Shown: positions 44,007 to 51,597 of the stretch, piece by piece
How positions within the stretch are numbered: position 1 is the stretch's first letter
Layout of the letters: every line of letters starts with the position of its first letter
Source: DATLGB01 sp963726825
GTDB taxonomy: Bacteria; Actinomycetota; Thermoleophilia; Solirubrobacterales; Solirubrobacteraceae
Direction: 5' to 3'
DNA length: 64,000 bases
Assembly: GCA_963726825.1 (NCBI GenBank)
Contig: CAVSDT010000002.1
Span: forward strand, 2,046,001-2,110,000
Made by a program: the position numbers and the translations under genes
Notes under the pieces: generated by a model
Told to the model about the DNA's origin: nothing
The model's database searches: none
The model's input: the letters and a program-made list of their open reading frames with translations, nothing else

Positions 44007-45155
44007 TCAGAGGTAGCGGGCGATCACGAGGCGCTGGACCTCCTGCGTGCCCTCGTAGATCTGCGTGATCTTCGCGTCGCGCATCATCCGCTCGACGGGA
44101 TACTCGGTCACGTAGCCGTAGCCGCCGAGGACCTGGACGGCCTCGACCGTGACGGCCATCGCGGTGTCACCCGCGAACACCTTGGCCATGGCGGAGTACT
44201 TGCCCTTGTCCTTGTCGTTGCGGTCGACCTTGCTGGAGGCCTTGTAGAGCAGCTCGCGCGCGGCGGCGGTGCGGGTCTCCATGTCGGCGAGCTTGTGCTG
44301 GATCGCCTGGAAGTCGAAGATCCGCTGCTTGAACTGCTCGCGCTCCTTGGCGTAGGCCGCCGCGTAGTCGGTCGCGCCCTGGGCGATGCCGACGGCCTGG
44401 GCGGCGACGCCGAGCCGGGAGTGGTCGAGCGTGCCGAGGGCGACGCGCATGCCGCGGCCGACCTCGCCGATGACGTTCTCGACGGGGACGCGCACGTCCT
44501 CGAGCACCGGCGAGCCCGTCGGGGACCCCTTGATGCCCATCTTGTGCTCGAGCTTGCCGATCGAGAAGCCCGGCCGGTCCTTCTCGACGAGGAACGCGGT
44601 CTTGCGGTCGGTCTCGCGGTCGGTGACCGCGAAGACGACGTAGAAGTCCGCCACGCCGGAGTTCGAGATCCAGTTCTTGGCGCCGTTGATGACCCACTCG
44701 TCCCCGTCCAGGACCGCGTGGGTGCGCATGCCGCCCGGGTCCGAGCCGGCGTCGGGCTCCGACAGGGCGAAGGCGCCCGTCCACTCGCCCGTGGCGCAGC
44801 GCGTCAGCACGCGCTGCTTCATCTCCTCCGTGCCGAACAGCTTGATCGGCAGCGTCGCGAGCTCGTGCACGGCGAGCATGAGACCCGACGAGGCGCAGGC
44901 CTTGGAGACCTCCTCGATCGCGACGTTGAGCATCAGCGTGCCGGTGCCGGTCCCCCCGTACTCCTCCGCGATCGGCAGGCCGAAGAGGTCCAGCTCGCCG
45001 AAGAGCTTGCGCAGGTCCCAGGGGTACTCCGCCTTGGCGTCGATCTCGGCGGCGCGCGGGGCGACCCGCTCGACGACCATCTGCCGGATGGTCGACTGGA
45101 AGTCCCGTTGCTCCTGCGTGAGGTCGTACTGCGAGTCCAAGGGCGTCGTCGTCAT
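44007..45155 (-). CDS. Acyl-CoA dehydrogenase
   Basis: 382 aa FAD enzyme of beta-oxidation or branched-chain acyl-CoA breakdown. FALSEPDAGSDPGGM, KNWISNSGVADFYVVFA, and the catalytic base E368 in QIYEGTQEVQRLVIARYL, the position used by short/medium-chain types. TACGAT ends 6 nt before the ATG. Stands alone; the chain-length specificity cannot be told. Confidence 0.95.
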   Translation of the reverse strand: MTTTPLDSQYDLTQEQRDFQSTIRQMVVERVAPRAAEIDAKAEYPWDLRKLFGELDLFGLPIAEEYGGTGTGTLMLNVAIEEVSKACASSGLMLAVHELATLPIKLFGTEEMKQRVLTRCATGEWTGAFALSEPDAGSDPGGMRTHAVLDGDEWVINGAKNWISNSGVADFYVVFAVTDRETDRKTAFLVEKDRPGFSIGKLEHKMGIKGSPTGSPVLEDVRVPVENVIGEVGRGMRVALGTLDHSRLGVAAQAVGIAQGATDYAAAYAKEREQFKQRIFDFQAIQHKLADMETRTAAARELLYKASSKVDRNDKDKGKYSAMAKVFAGDTAMAVTVEAVQVLGGYGYVTEYPVERMMRDAKITQIYEGTQEVQRLVIARYL

Positions 45156-45161
45156 CCGACG

Positions 45162-45167
45162 ATCGTA
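45162..45167 (-). promoter_or_regulatory. -10 box, leaderless start
   Basis: TACGAT on the minus strand ends 6 nt before the acyl-CoA dehydrogenase ATG. Confidence 0.55.
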
Positions 45168-45197
45168 CGCCCCGTGGGGCGCGCCGCGAGGCCCGGT

Positions 45198-46010
45198 CTA
45201 GAGGCCCGGCGGGTGCCGGACGACGTAGCCGTCGTTGCGGCGTGCCTCGTCGGTCCAGCGGGAGCCGTTGGACTGCGCCTTGGCGGCGCTCGTGTCGAAG
45301 CGCAGGCCGGCGACGAGCATGTAGGTGTGGCCGCTGTTGGCGTAGATCGTCACCCAGCTGCCGGGGCCCGGCTGCCCGTAGGACTCAAGCGACGAGGAGT
45401 CCATCGAGGTGGCCAGCAGGCCGGCGCCGTGCAGCGCGTAGGAGACCGAGCCGGAGCAGTCGTAGCCGCGGTCCTTCCACTTGCCGTGGCCGCCGCCGTA
45501 GACGTAGGGCTTGAAGGCGATCTCGTTGCCGGCGGCGATCATGTCCTTGACCGCCTGGGGCGCGTCGGCGGGCGCGGTGGCCGTGCCGTCGGGGTTCAGC
45601 GTGGCCCGCGCGGTCGGCGCGAGGCTGGTCTCGGAGAAGGTGGTGCCGCCGGTCGTCGCGTCGTCGACGGGCTCCTCGGTCGGGGCCGCGACGGGCTTCG
45701 CGACCTGCGCGACCAGCGCGCGGGCGTCCGCCTTCGAGACCCGGCCGTCGACGAGGCGCGTGGCCTCGGTCTCCCACGCACGGACGCTCCGCTTGGTGCC
45801 CTTGCCGAACTGGCCGTCGATCGTGGTGACGTGGCCGAGCCGCGTCAGGTAGCCCTGCAGCGTCTTGACGTCCTTGCCGGACGTGCCCTGCTTGAGGACC
45901 CGGGCGCCGAACGGGGTCGCGCGCTTCGCCTCGGCCGCGGCCGGGAGCAGGGCGAGGAGCCCCACCAGCATGGCTACGAGGTACAGCGACGGACGGCGGA
46001 CTCGGGACAA
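45198..46010 (-). CDS. Secreted NlpC/P60 endopeptidase with peptidoglycan-binding domain
   Basis: 270 aa. Signal peptide (about 1-28), PG_binding_1 domain (about 38-100, SGKDVKTLQGYLTRLGH), linker, then an NlpC/P60 domain with YVYGGGHGKWKDRGYDCSGSV (catalytic C185) and SGHTYMLVAG (H228). Expected to cut stem-peptide bonds of peptidoglycan. TTG start with GAAGGGG 11 nt upstream; an ATG 13 codons in would truncate the signal. Controlled by a c-di-AMP riboswitch. Confidence 0.88.
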   Translation of the reverse strand: MSRVRRPSLYLVAMLVGLLALLPAAAEAKRATPFGARVLKQGTSGKDVKTLQGYLTRLGHVTTIDGQFGKGTKRSVRAWETEATRLVDGRVSKADARALVAQVAKPVAAPTEEPVDDATTGGTTFSETSLAPTARATLNPDGTATAPADAPQAVKDMIAAGNEIAFKPYVYGGGHGKWKDRGYDCSGSVSYALHGAGLLATSMDSSSLESYGQPGPGSWVTIYANSGHTYMLVAGLRFDTSAAKAQSNGSRWTDEARRNDGYVVRHPPGL

Positions 46011-46038
46011 GCGGAGGACAACCCCTTCGATCTCGTGC

Positions 46039-46172
46039 GCCTACGGGGTTAGCTGACGGGCTCGCGCTGAGATCGCGCTACACCGGACATGCCGGCGATT
46101 CGCCCCCTGGGCCGTGCTGGCCCCAACTGGTTCCCCCGCTCCGCCGGGATGAGACCCCGGCAGACTCGGCAG
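46039..46172 (-). promoter_or_regulatory. c-di-AMP (ydaO/yuaA) riboswitch
   Basis: Minus-strand leader with GGGGGCGAATCGCC, GCGCGAGCCCGTCAGCT, then AACCCCGTAGGC; near-identical core to the element at 697-832. About 28 nt before the NlpC/P60 start. Confidence 0.93.
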
Positions 46173-46260
46173 GTTGTACTGCGGACGGTGGCAGCCTACC
46201 GGGCGAACGCTTGCACACCAGGCCTCAAGAGCGCCAACGCGCCACGAAGGAGGAATCGGG

Positions 46261-46296
46261 GTGTTCGGAGCGACGGCTGCGAAGCTGCGGTCATGA
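46261..46296 (+). CDS. Possible 11-residue leader peptide before rhodanese gene
   Basis: A strong AAGGAGG (46247-46253) lies 7 nt before GTG 46261, opening an 11-codon ORF (MFGATAAKLRS). Its TGA overlaps the rhodanese ATG (ATGA), while the rhodanese start itself has no Shine-Dalgarno site. It may deliver ribosomes by termination-reinitiation. Too short to judge by codon use. Confidence 0.4.
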   Translation: MFGATAAKLRS

Positions 46297-46628
46297 GCGA
46301 CGCGATCGAGATCGACACCGCACGGGCCCGAGCGCTGGTGGCCGAGGGCGCCCAGCTGGTCGACGTCCGCGAGGACCACGAGGTGCAGGCGGGCCGGCTC
46401 GGCGGCAGCCGCCACGTCGCCATGGCCGACCTGCAGGGCGCGGCCGGCAGCCTCGACCGCGCGACGCCGATCGTCTTCTACTGCCGGGTCGGCGGACGCT
46501 CGGGCATGGCCGCGGACGCGTTCCGCCAGGCCGGCTTCGAGGCCTACTCCCTCCGCGGCGGGATCCTCGAGTGGGACCGTCAGGGCCTGCCCCTCGAGCC
46601 CGAGGACGGCACGGTCGCCGACCACTAG
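46293..46628 (+). CDS. Single-domain rhodanese-like sulfurtransferase
   Basis: 111 aa. Active-site loop FYCRVGGRSGMA with C64 in a CRxGxR arrangement, DVREDHEVQAGRLGGSRHVAM and SLRGGILEWDRQGLP are typical of GlpE/PspE-like rhodaneses. Moves sulfane sulfur in the cytoplasm. The start codon overlaps the end of a short upstream ORF. Stands alone. Confidence 0.92.
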   Translation: MSDAIEIDTARARALVAEGAQLVDVREDHEVQAGRLGGSRHVAMADLQGAAGSLDRATPIVFYCRVGGRSGMAADAFRQAGFEAYSLRGGILEWDRQGLPLEPEDGTVADH

Positions 46629-46649
46629 GCCGGCGACCCGCGCCCGGTC

Positions 46650-47612
46650 CTACGGGGCGGAGTGGAAGGCGGCGGCCACGGAGGTCGCCGAGAACTCGTT
46701 CTTGTTGCGGTCCATCGCCGACTTGCCGTCGTACCAGACGATCGCCTTGAGGCGCTTCATCCGCCGGGCGGTGGCGAACATGTCCCGCACCCAGGCGCTC
46801 TTGTCGCCGCCGTTGGCGACGGAGGACACCTCGGTGAACCAGATCGGCTGCCTGCCCAGGCGCGAGATGCGCCGGTAGCCCCGGCCGAAGACCTTCTTGA
46901 AGGACTGCCAGCCACCCCACGTCGGCTGGTCCATGCCCCAGTTGAAGCCGTCGAGCGCGAGCACGTGGACGTAGCGCTTGCCCGGGTAGTAGCGCTCCAT
47001 CCGGTTCTTGCGGGAGGCCGGGACGTCGATGTTGAGCGGGCACCAGACGAAGCGCACATTGCGCGCGCCGACCTTGCGGAACTGGCCCACGATGTGACGC
47101 CAGGCGCGCTTGTAGCGGGTGGCGTTGTTGTTGTTCGTGATGCCGCCCCACGGGTAGTAGCCGCCGTTCATCTCGTGCATCATGCGCAGGTAGACGGGGG
47201 TGCGGGTCTTCTTGAGGTTGCGGGCGTAGCGGCGGATGTAGCCGTCGTAGCGGCCGGACGAGATCTGCGTGAGCTCGAAGTCCGGCTGGAAGGCGGTGTT
47301 GGACTCCGCGCGCCAGGGCTCCCAGGTGATGAGGGGCGTGCGGCCGGAGCGGCGGACGCCGCGGACGGCCTTGCCGGCGTTGTAGTTGATGGGCGCGGAG
47401 TCGGTCCAGTTCGTGTACCAGGACACGATCTCGATCCGGCGCTGGAGGGTGGACTCGAGCTCGTTGGTCGGCGAGAGGTTGCCGCCGTAGGCAGCTCCGG
47501 CCGTGTAGGCGCCGAACTTCATGCCCGGGCCGGCGACGGCGTGGGGCGCCGCGACGGCACCGAGGACGATGACGCACGCGAACGCGCGGATGATCTGGAC
47601 GGTCAAGCGCAA
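46650..47612 (-). CDS. Secreted GH26-like glycoside hydrolase (paralogue A)
   Basis: 320 aa with signal peptide (about 1-27) and a TIM-barrel resembling GH26 beta-mannanase/lichenase enzymes. Candidate acid/base E147 in MMHEMNGGYYPWG and nucleophile E261 in IWFTEVSS, with ITWEPW and LDGFNWG aromatic subsites. TTG start with GGGAG 5 nt upstream. The leader carries an unassigned RNA motif that could pair with this ribosome binding site. Divergent from paralogue B. Substrate (mannan or mixed beta-glucan) is inferred only. Confidence 0.85.
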   Translation of the reverse strand: MRLTVQIIRAFACVIVLGAVAAPHAVAGPGMKFGAYTAGAAYGGNLSPTNELESTLQRRIEIVSWYTNWTDSAPINYNAGKAVRGVRRSGRTPLITWEPWRAESNTAFQPDFELTQISSGRYDGYIRRYARNLKKTRTPVYLRMMHEMNGGYYPWGGITNNNNATRYKRAWRHIVGQFRKVGARNVRFVWCPLNIDVPASRKNRMERYYPGKRYVHVLALDGFNWGMDQPTWGGWQSFKKVFGRGYRRISRLGRQPIWFTEVSSVANGGDKSAWVRDMFATARRMKRLKAIVWYDGKSAMDRNKNEFSATSVAAAFHSAP

Positions 47613-47618
47613 TGGGAC

Positions 47619-47716
47619 TCCCGGTCTGGCCTTCGAGGTCTGCCAACCTCAGGTCGGATCGCTGTGAAACGGCTCCACCCTTGTGGGACTGCCTTCCCAC
47701 GGTGGGCTCCGGGACC
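47619..47716 (-). promoter_or_regulatory. Structured leader with conserved unassigned motif (copy 2)
   Basis: Minus-strand RNA: TCCCGG (47714-47709) can pair with CCGGGA (47624-47619), the latter containing part of the GGGAG ribosome binding site. Inside are GTGGGA/TCCCAC and CCGACC/GGTTGG hairpins and the motif GGAGCCG-N8-CGAT-N-CGACC (47676-47652) shared with the PKD-protein leader. Candidate riboswitch or protein-binding leader. Confidence 0.5.
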
Positions 47717-47834
47717 ATAGCGCGGTCCTCGGCGGCAGCGAGTTCGTACCCAGACTCCTCCTCGAACACGCGTCCATGCCGCCGTCGCCGTTCGCCGCAC
47801 ATGCGTCCACGATCCTGGACGCCGCGTCCGCGAC

Positions 47835-48980
47835 GTGCCCGACCCCCCCGATGCAGCGGTCGTGTCCACCCGTCCCCCCGCATCGGTGGCAGCGCTCCTC
47901 GCAGCGTCGTGCCTCGTCCTCCTCGCCCTGCTCGTCCCGCACAGCGCGGACGCCCGCCCCTCCCGGCCCGGCACCCAGGTCGGCAAGCTCGTGCGCGGCA
48001 CGCACAAGGCGCCCGCCGCCGGCGGCGCCTTCGCCGCCGCCGCCCGTCGTCACGCCGGGCGCAGCAGGAAGGGCCGCAGGCCCGCCGCGGCGAAGACCCC
48101 CGCCACGACCACCAACGTCCCCCTCTTCGGCGCCCACGTGGACGGTGACGTCTACGGCGGCAACCTCGCCAAGACCGATGCGCTCGAGCAGCAGCTCGGC
48201 CGCCGCATCGCGATCTCGCACTGGTACCAGAACTGGGGCGGCGGCGACTGGATCCGCGCCGTCCATCCCGAGCTGATCAAGGCCGTGGCCGACTCGGGCC
48301 GCACGCCGCTGCTGACGTGGGAGCCGTGGAACCCGGACCGCTACGGCCAGGAGCAGTCCGACTTCAGCCTCCGCCGCCTCGCCGGTGGCGCCTACGACGA
48401 CTACATCATCGAGTGGGCCGACGGCCTCAAGGCGACCGGCACGACCGTCTTCCTGCGCACGATGCACGAGATGAACGGCGGCTGGTACCCCTGGGGCACG
48501 GGCGTCAACGGCAACGACGCCACGCAGTACAAGGCCGCCTGGCGCCACATCGTCGACCTGTTCCGGTCACGCGGCGCCGACAACGTGAGGTTCGTCTGGT
48601 GCCCGCTCGTGGACTCCGTCCCGAACAAGCCCGGCAACCTCATCGAGGACTACTACCCCGGCACGCGCTACGTCGACGTCCTCTCCCTCGACGGGTACAA
48701 CTGGGGCGCGAAGCAGCCGCAGAACGGCGGTTGGCGCTCCTTCAAGCAGGTCTTCGGCGGCGCCTACGACCGCCTGGCGAAGCTCGGCCCGCAGCCGATC
48801 TGGATCGCCGAGGTCGGCAGCGCCCCCGAGGGCGGCAACAAGGCCGCCTGGGTGCGCGACATGTGGAAGGCCGCGGCACGGATGCCGCAGCTGAAGGCCA
48901 TCGTCTGGTTCGACGTCGACAAGGAGGAGGACTGGCGCGCGGCGCCGGACGCCGACGTCGCCGCCGCGTTCAAGGGCTGA
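47835..48980 (+). CDS. Secreted GH26-like glycoside hydrolase (paralogue B)
   Basis: 381 aa. Signal or anchor segment (about 17-40), a basic Ala/Arg-rich linker (about 41-93), then a GH26-like barrel with E212 in RTMHEMNGGWYPWG and E326 in IWIAEVGSAPEGG, and SLDGYNWG. It aligns through most of its catalytic domain with paralogue A and with the C-terminal domain of the adjacent synthase. The start could also be GTG 47862. Its 3' end overlaps the convergent synthase gene by 11 nt. Confidence 0.85.
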   Translation: MPDPPDAAVVSTRPPASVAALLAASCLVLLALLVPHSADARPSRPGTQVGKLVRGTHKAPAAGGAFAAAARRHAGRSRKGRRPAAAKTPATTTNVPLFGAHVDGDVYGGNLAKTDALEQQLGRRIAISHWYQNWGGGDWIRAVHPELIKAVADSGRTPLLTWEPWNPDRYGQEQSDFSLRRLAGGAYDDYIIEWADGLKATGTTVFLRTMHEMNGGWYPWGTGVNGNDATQYKAAWRHIVDLFRSRGADNVRFVWCPLVDSVPNKPGNLIEDYYPGTRYVDVLSLDGYNWGAKQPQNGGWRSFKQVFGGAYDRLAKLGPQPIWIAEVGSAPEGGNKAAWVRDMWKAAARMPQLKAIVWFDVDKEEDWRAAPDADVAAAFKG

Positions 48981-51597
48981 CGAGCGAGCCGACCTGCTCG
49001 GGGGCGCGGCGGACCCGCAGCGGCGGGTCCAGGTCGTGCGCGGCAGCTCCCCGGCGGAGGCTGCGGACGGCGGCCTTGCCCAGCCGGAAGTCGGCCGACT
49101 GGGAGTCGGAGTCGAACAGCACGACGGCCTTGAGGTCGGGCAGGTCGTCGAGGGCGGCCAGCGCGTCGGAGATCCAGGACACGGGATCCCCGCCGCGGGA
49201 GCTGGTGCCGACCTCCGAGACCATCACCGGCTTCCCGAAGCCCTTGAGGACGTCGTAGGAGGGCCGGAAGGTGCCGGCGAAGGAGCGCCAGGCGGGGAAG
49301 GCGCCGTCGGAGCCCCAGTTGAAGCCCGACATGCCGACCCAGTCGACGTAGGCCCTGCCCGGGTAGTAGCGGTCGAGCGTCGAGCGCGGCGTCGGCGGGC
49401 CGCCCGCGAGCGAGTCGATCGAGAAGACCCACGAGACGTTGGTCGCCCCGGCGTCGTCGAAGACCCCGTGGATGTGGCGCCAGGCGGCCTTGTAGTCCTC
49501 CGGCGTGTTGCCGTTGCCCGCGACGCGCCAGGGGTACCACGAGCCGTTCATCTCGTGCATCAGGCGGATCATCAACGGGCGGCGGAACTCGGCCGCCTCG
49601 CGGGCCCAGACGCGGATGTAGGGGTCGTACTCGCCGCGGGCGATCTTGCGCAGCAGGCCCGGGCGCTGACTCGGCGCGGTGTCGGCCCCCTTCGGCTTGC
49701 GCCACGGCTCCCACGTGATCATCGGGACGGCGCCCCGGCGGTCGACCGCGTCCAGCCAGCCGCGGTCGAGCAGGCGGCCGGCACCGAACCAGCTCTGGAA
49801 GCGATGGAGGATCCGCAGGTCGGGCCCGTAGCGCCGCGCGGCGGCGGCACGCCTGCTCGGGTCGGCGAAGTCGATGTTGTAGGCGCCCAGGTAGGCGCCG
49901 CGGCGGGGTGCGACGAGCTTCTGGGGGCGCGCCTGCGCGACGGGCGCCCTGCCGGCGCCGGCCGAACGGCGTGCGACGGGCTGCAGGCCGGCGACCTCCG
50001 TCGTCGCGCTCGAGGCCAGCGTCGCGGGCGCGCCGCCCGGCACCGGGGCCCAGGCGGCCAGCACGACGACGGCGCCCGCCACGATCGCCGGGGCGGTGAG
50101 GGCGATGCGGACGGTCTGGGCGGTCTCGCGGCGCAGCGAGACCATCGAGTTCTGCGTGGCGAGCACGGCGGCCATCAGGCTCGCCCACAGCAGGGCGGCC
50201 CAGCGCGGGCCGTCCGGGGAGGCGAAGCCCACCCCGATCGCCACCAGCAGGAGCGCGAACGTCGCGTGCTGGAAGACGGTGATCCCGTTGAGCTTGGACT
50301 GGCGGCCCTTCTCCGTCACGCCGGAGCCCTCGCGCTCCCCCTTCCCGGGGCGCATCCGCAGGGCGCGCCAGGCGGCGACGCAGAACACGGGGGCCAGGAA
50401 CGTCTGCATCTGGGCGAGGCGGATCGCGCCGCGCGGGCCGGCGAAGGCGACGAGCATCACCGCGAGCGGGACGAGGAACAGCCCGAGCGTGATCGCGTAG
50501 GCCTCGGGCGAGCTCGGGGCCATCACGGTCACGCCGAACACGAGCGACGCGACGGGGCTCAGCAGGAAGATCACGTGCGAGGCCGTCGTGAGGTAGTAGA
50601 CCCCGGTCGTCTGCGCGTAGTGCAGCCGCTGGCGCCAGGTCAGCCCCTCCTTGCGCAGCGGGTTGTCCCAGAAGAACAGGCGCAGGCTGTCGGTGGCCCA
50701 GCGCAGGCGCTGGGAGGCCATCTCGGCGGCCGTGCCGGGCGCGGTGCCGCGGGTGACCGGACGCGGGACGTAGACGGAGTGCCAGCCGCGGGCGTGCAGC
50801 TCGTAGGAGGTGCGCAGGTCCTCGACGAGGTTCCACTCGGAGAAGCCGCCGATGTCGGCGAGCGCGGCACGGCGGTAGACGACGCCGTTGCCGCACGAGA
50901 ACGCCGCGTTGTCGGCGTCCTTGGCGGGCTGGATGACGCCGTAGAAGAACGCCTCCTGGTTGCCGAGCGTGTCCTGCTCATCGATGTGGAAGCTCTGGCG
51001 CGTGGTCACGAGGGCGACCCGCGGATGGAAGTGCCCGAGCAGGTCGTCGCCGAGCTCGGGACGCGCGAGGTGATCGGCGTCGATGATCGCGATGAAGTCG
51101 CCGTCGGTGCGGGCGTACGCGTGGTTGAGGTTCCCCGCCTTGCCCTTGTAGCCGTCGGTGCGCGTGAAGCAGGGCACGCCGAGCCGGTCGGCCATGCGCT
51201 CGATCGCCTGCCAGTTGTCGCGGCGGGCGAAGCGGCCGTCGTTGCAGACGTAGGTGTTGTGGGGGTAGTCGATCGCGAGCGCCGCCTGCACGGTCTCCTC
51301 GACCATCGCGACGTCCTCGCCACAGACCGTCACGAACACGTCCAGCGTGCCGGTGGCCGGCGGCGCCCAGCGACGCGGGCGCGGCGACCACATCAGCGGC
51401 ACGGCCGAGACGAGCGTCAGCCAGTTGAGGACCTCGGCGGCGAACAGGATCCAGCCGAGCGGGCTGACCTCGTCGAGCTGGGTCGAGCGCCACCCGAGGT
51501 AGACGGCGCCGCCGAGGCACGCGAGCACCGCCGCGGAACGCGCGAGCCGGATGCGGCGCGGGTCGGGGTACCCGTCGAAGCGGCGGGCGTGGCTCAC
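48970..51597 (-). CDS. Membrane GT2 glycan synthase fused to C-terminal GH26-like domain
   Basis: 875 aa. Two N-terminal membrane helices (about 18-35, 45-70), a cytoplasmic GT2 domain with VCNDG, IIDADH (D173, D175), VED (258-260) and QRLRW (296-300), the processive cellulose-synthase/CslA signature. At least five helices (about 332-520) follow, then an extracytoplasmic linker and a complete GH26-like domain (about 565-850) with E682 in LMHEMNGSWYPW and E795 in VMVSEVGTSS. GTG start overlaps the upstream gene stop (GTGA). Predicted to polymerise and export a beta-glycan while trimming it. Confidence 0.9.
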   Translation of the reverse strand: MSHARRFDGYPDPRRIRLARSAAVLACLGGAVYLGWRSTQLDEVSPLGWILFAAEVLNWLTLVSAVPLMWSPRPRRWAPPATGTLDVFVTVCGEDVAMVEETVQAALAIDYPHNTYVCNDGRFARRDNWQAIERMADRLGVPCFTRTDGYKGKAGNLNHAYARTDGDFIAIIDADHLARPELGDDLLGHFHPRVALVTTRQSFHIDEQDTLGNQEAFFYGVIQPAKDADNAAFSCGNGVVYRRAALADIGGFSEWNLVEDLRTSYELHARGWHSVYVPRPVTRGTAPGTAAEMASQRLRWATDSLRLFFWDNPLRKEGLTWRQRLHYAQTTGVYYLTTASHVIFLLSPVASLVFGVTVMAPSSPEAYAITLGLFLVPLAVMLVAFAGPRGAIRLAQMQTFLAPVFCVAAWRALRMRPGKGEREGSGVTEKGRQSKLNGITVFQHATFALLLVAIGVGFASPDGPRWAALLWASLMAAVLATQNSMVSLRRETAQTVRIALTAPAIVAGAVVVLAAWAPVPGGAPATLASSATTEVAGLQPVARRSAGAGRAPVAQARPQKLVAPRRGAYLGAYNIDFADPSRRAAAARRYGPDLRILHRFQSWFGAGRLLDRGWLDAVDRRGAVPMITWEPWRKPKGADTAPSQRPGLLRKIARGEYDPYIRVWAREAAEFRRPLMIRLMHEMNGSWYPWRVAGNGNTPEDYKAAWRHIHGVFDDAGATNVSWVFSIDSLAGGPPTPRSTLDRYYPGRAYVDWVGMSGFNWGSDGAFPAWRSFAGTFRPSYDVLKGFGKPVMVSEVGTSSRGGDPVSWISDALAALDDLPDLKAVVLFDSDSQSADFRLGKAAVRSLRRGAAAHDLDPPLRVRRAPEQVGSLVSP

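Noticed and set aside
47619..47716. c-di-GMP-I (GEMM) riboswitch upstream of the GH26 gene
   Set aside because: Such genes are often under GEMM elements, but the GCAAACC and ACGCAAAGCC core strings are absent, so it is reported only as an unassigned motif.
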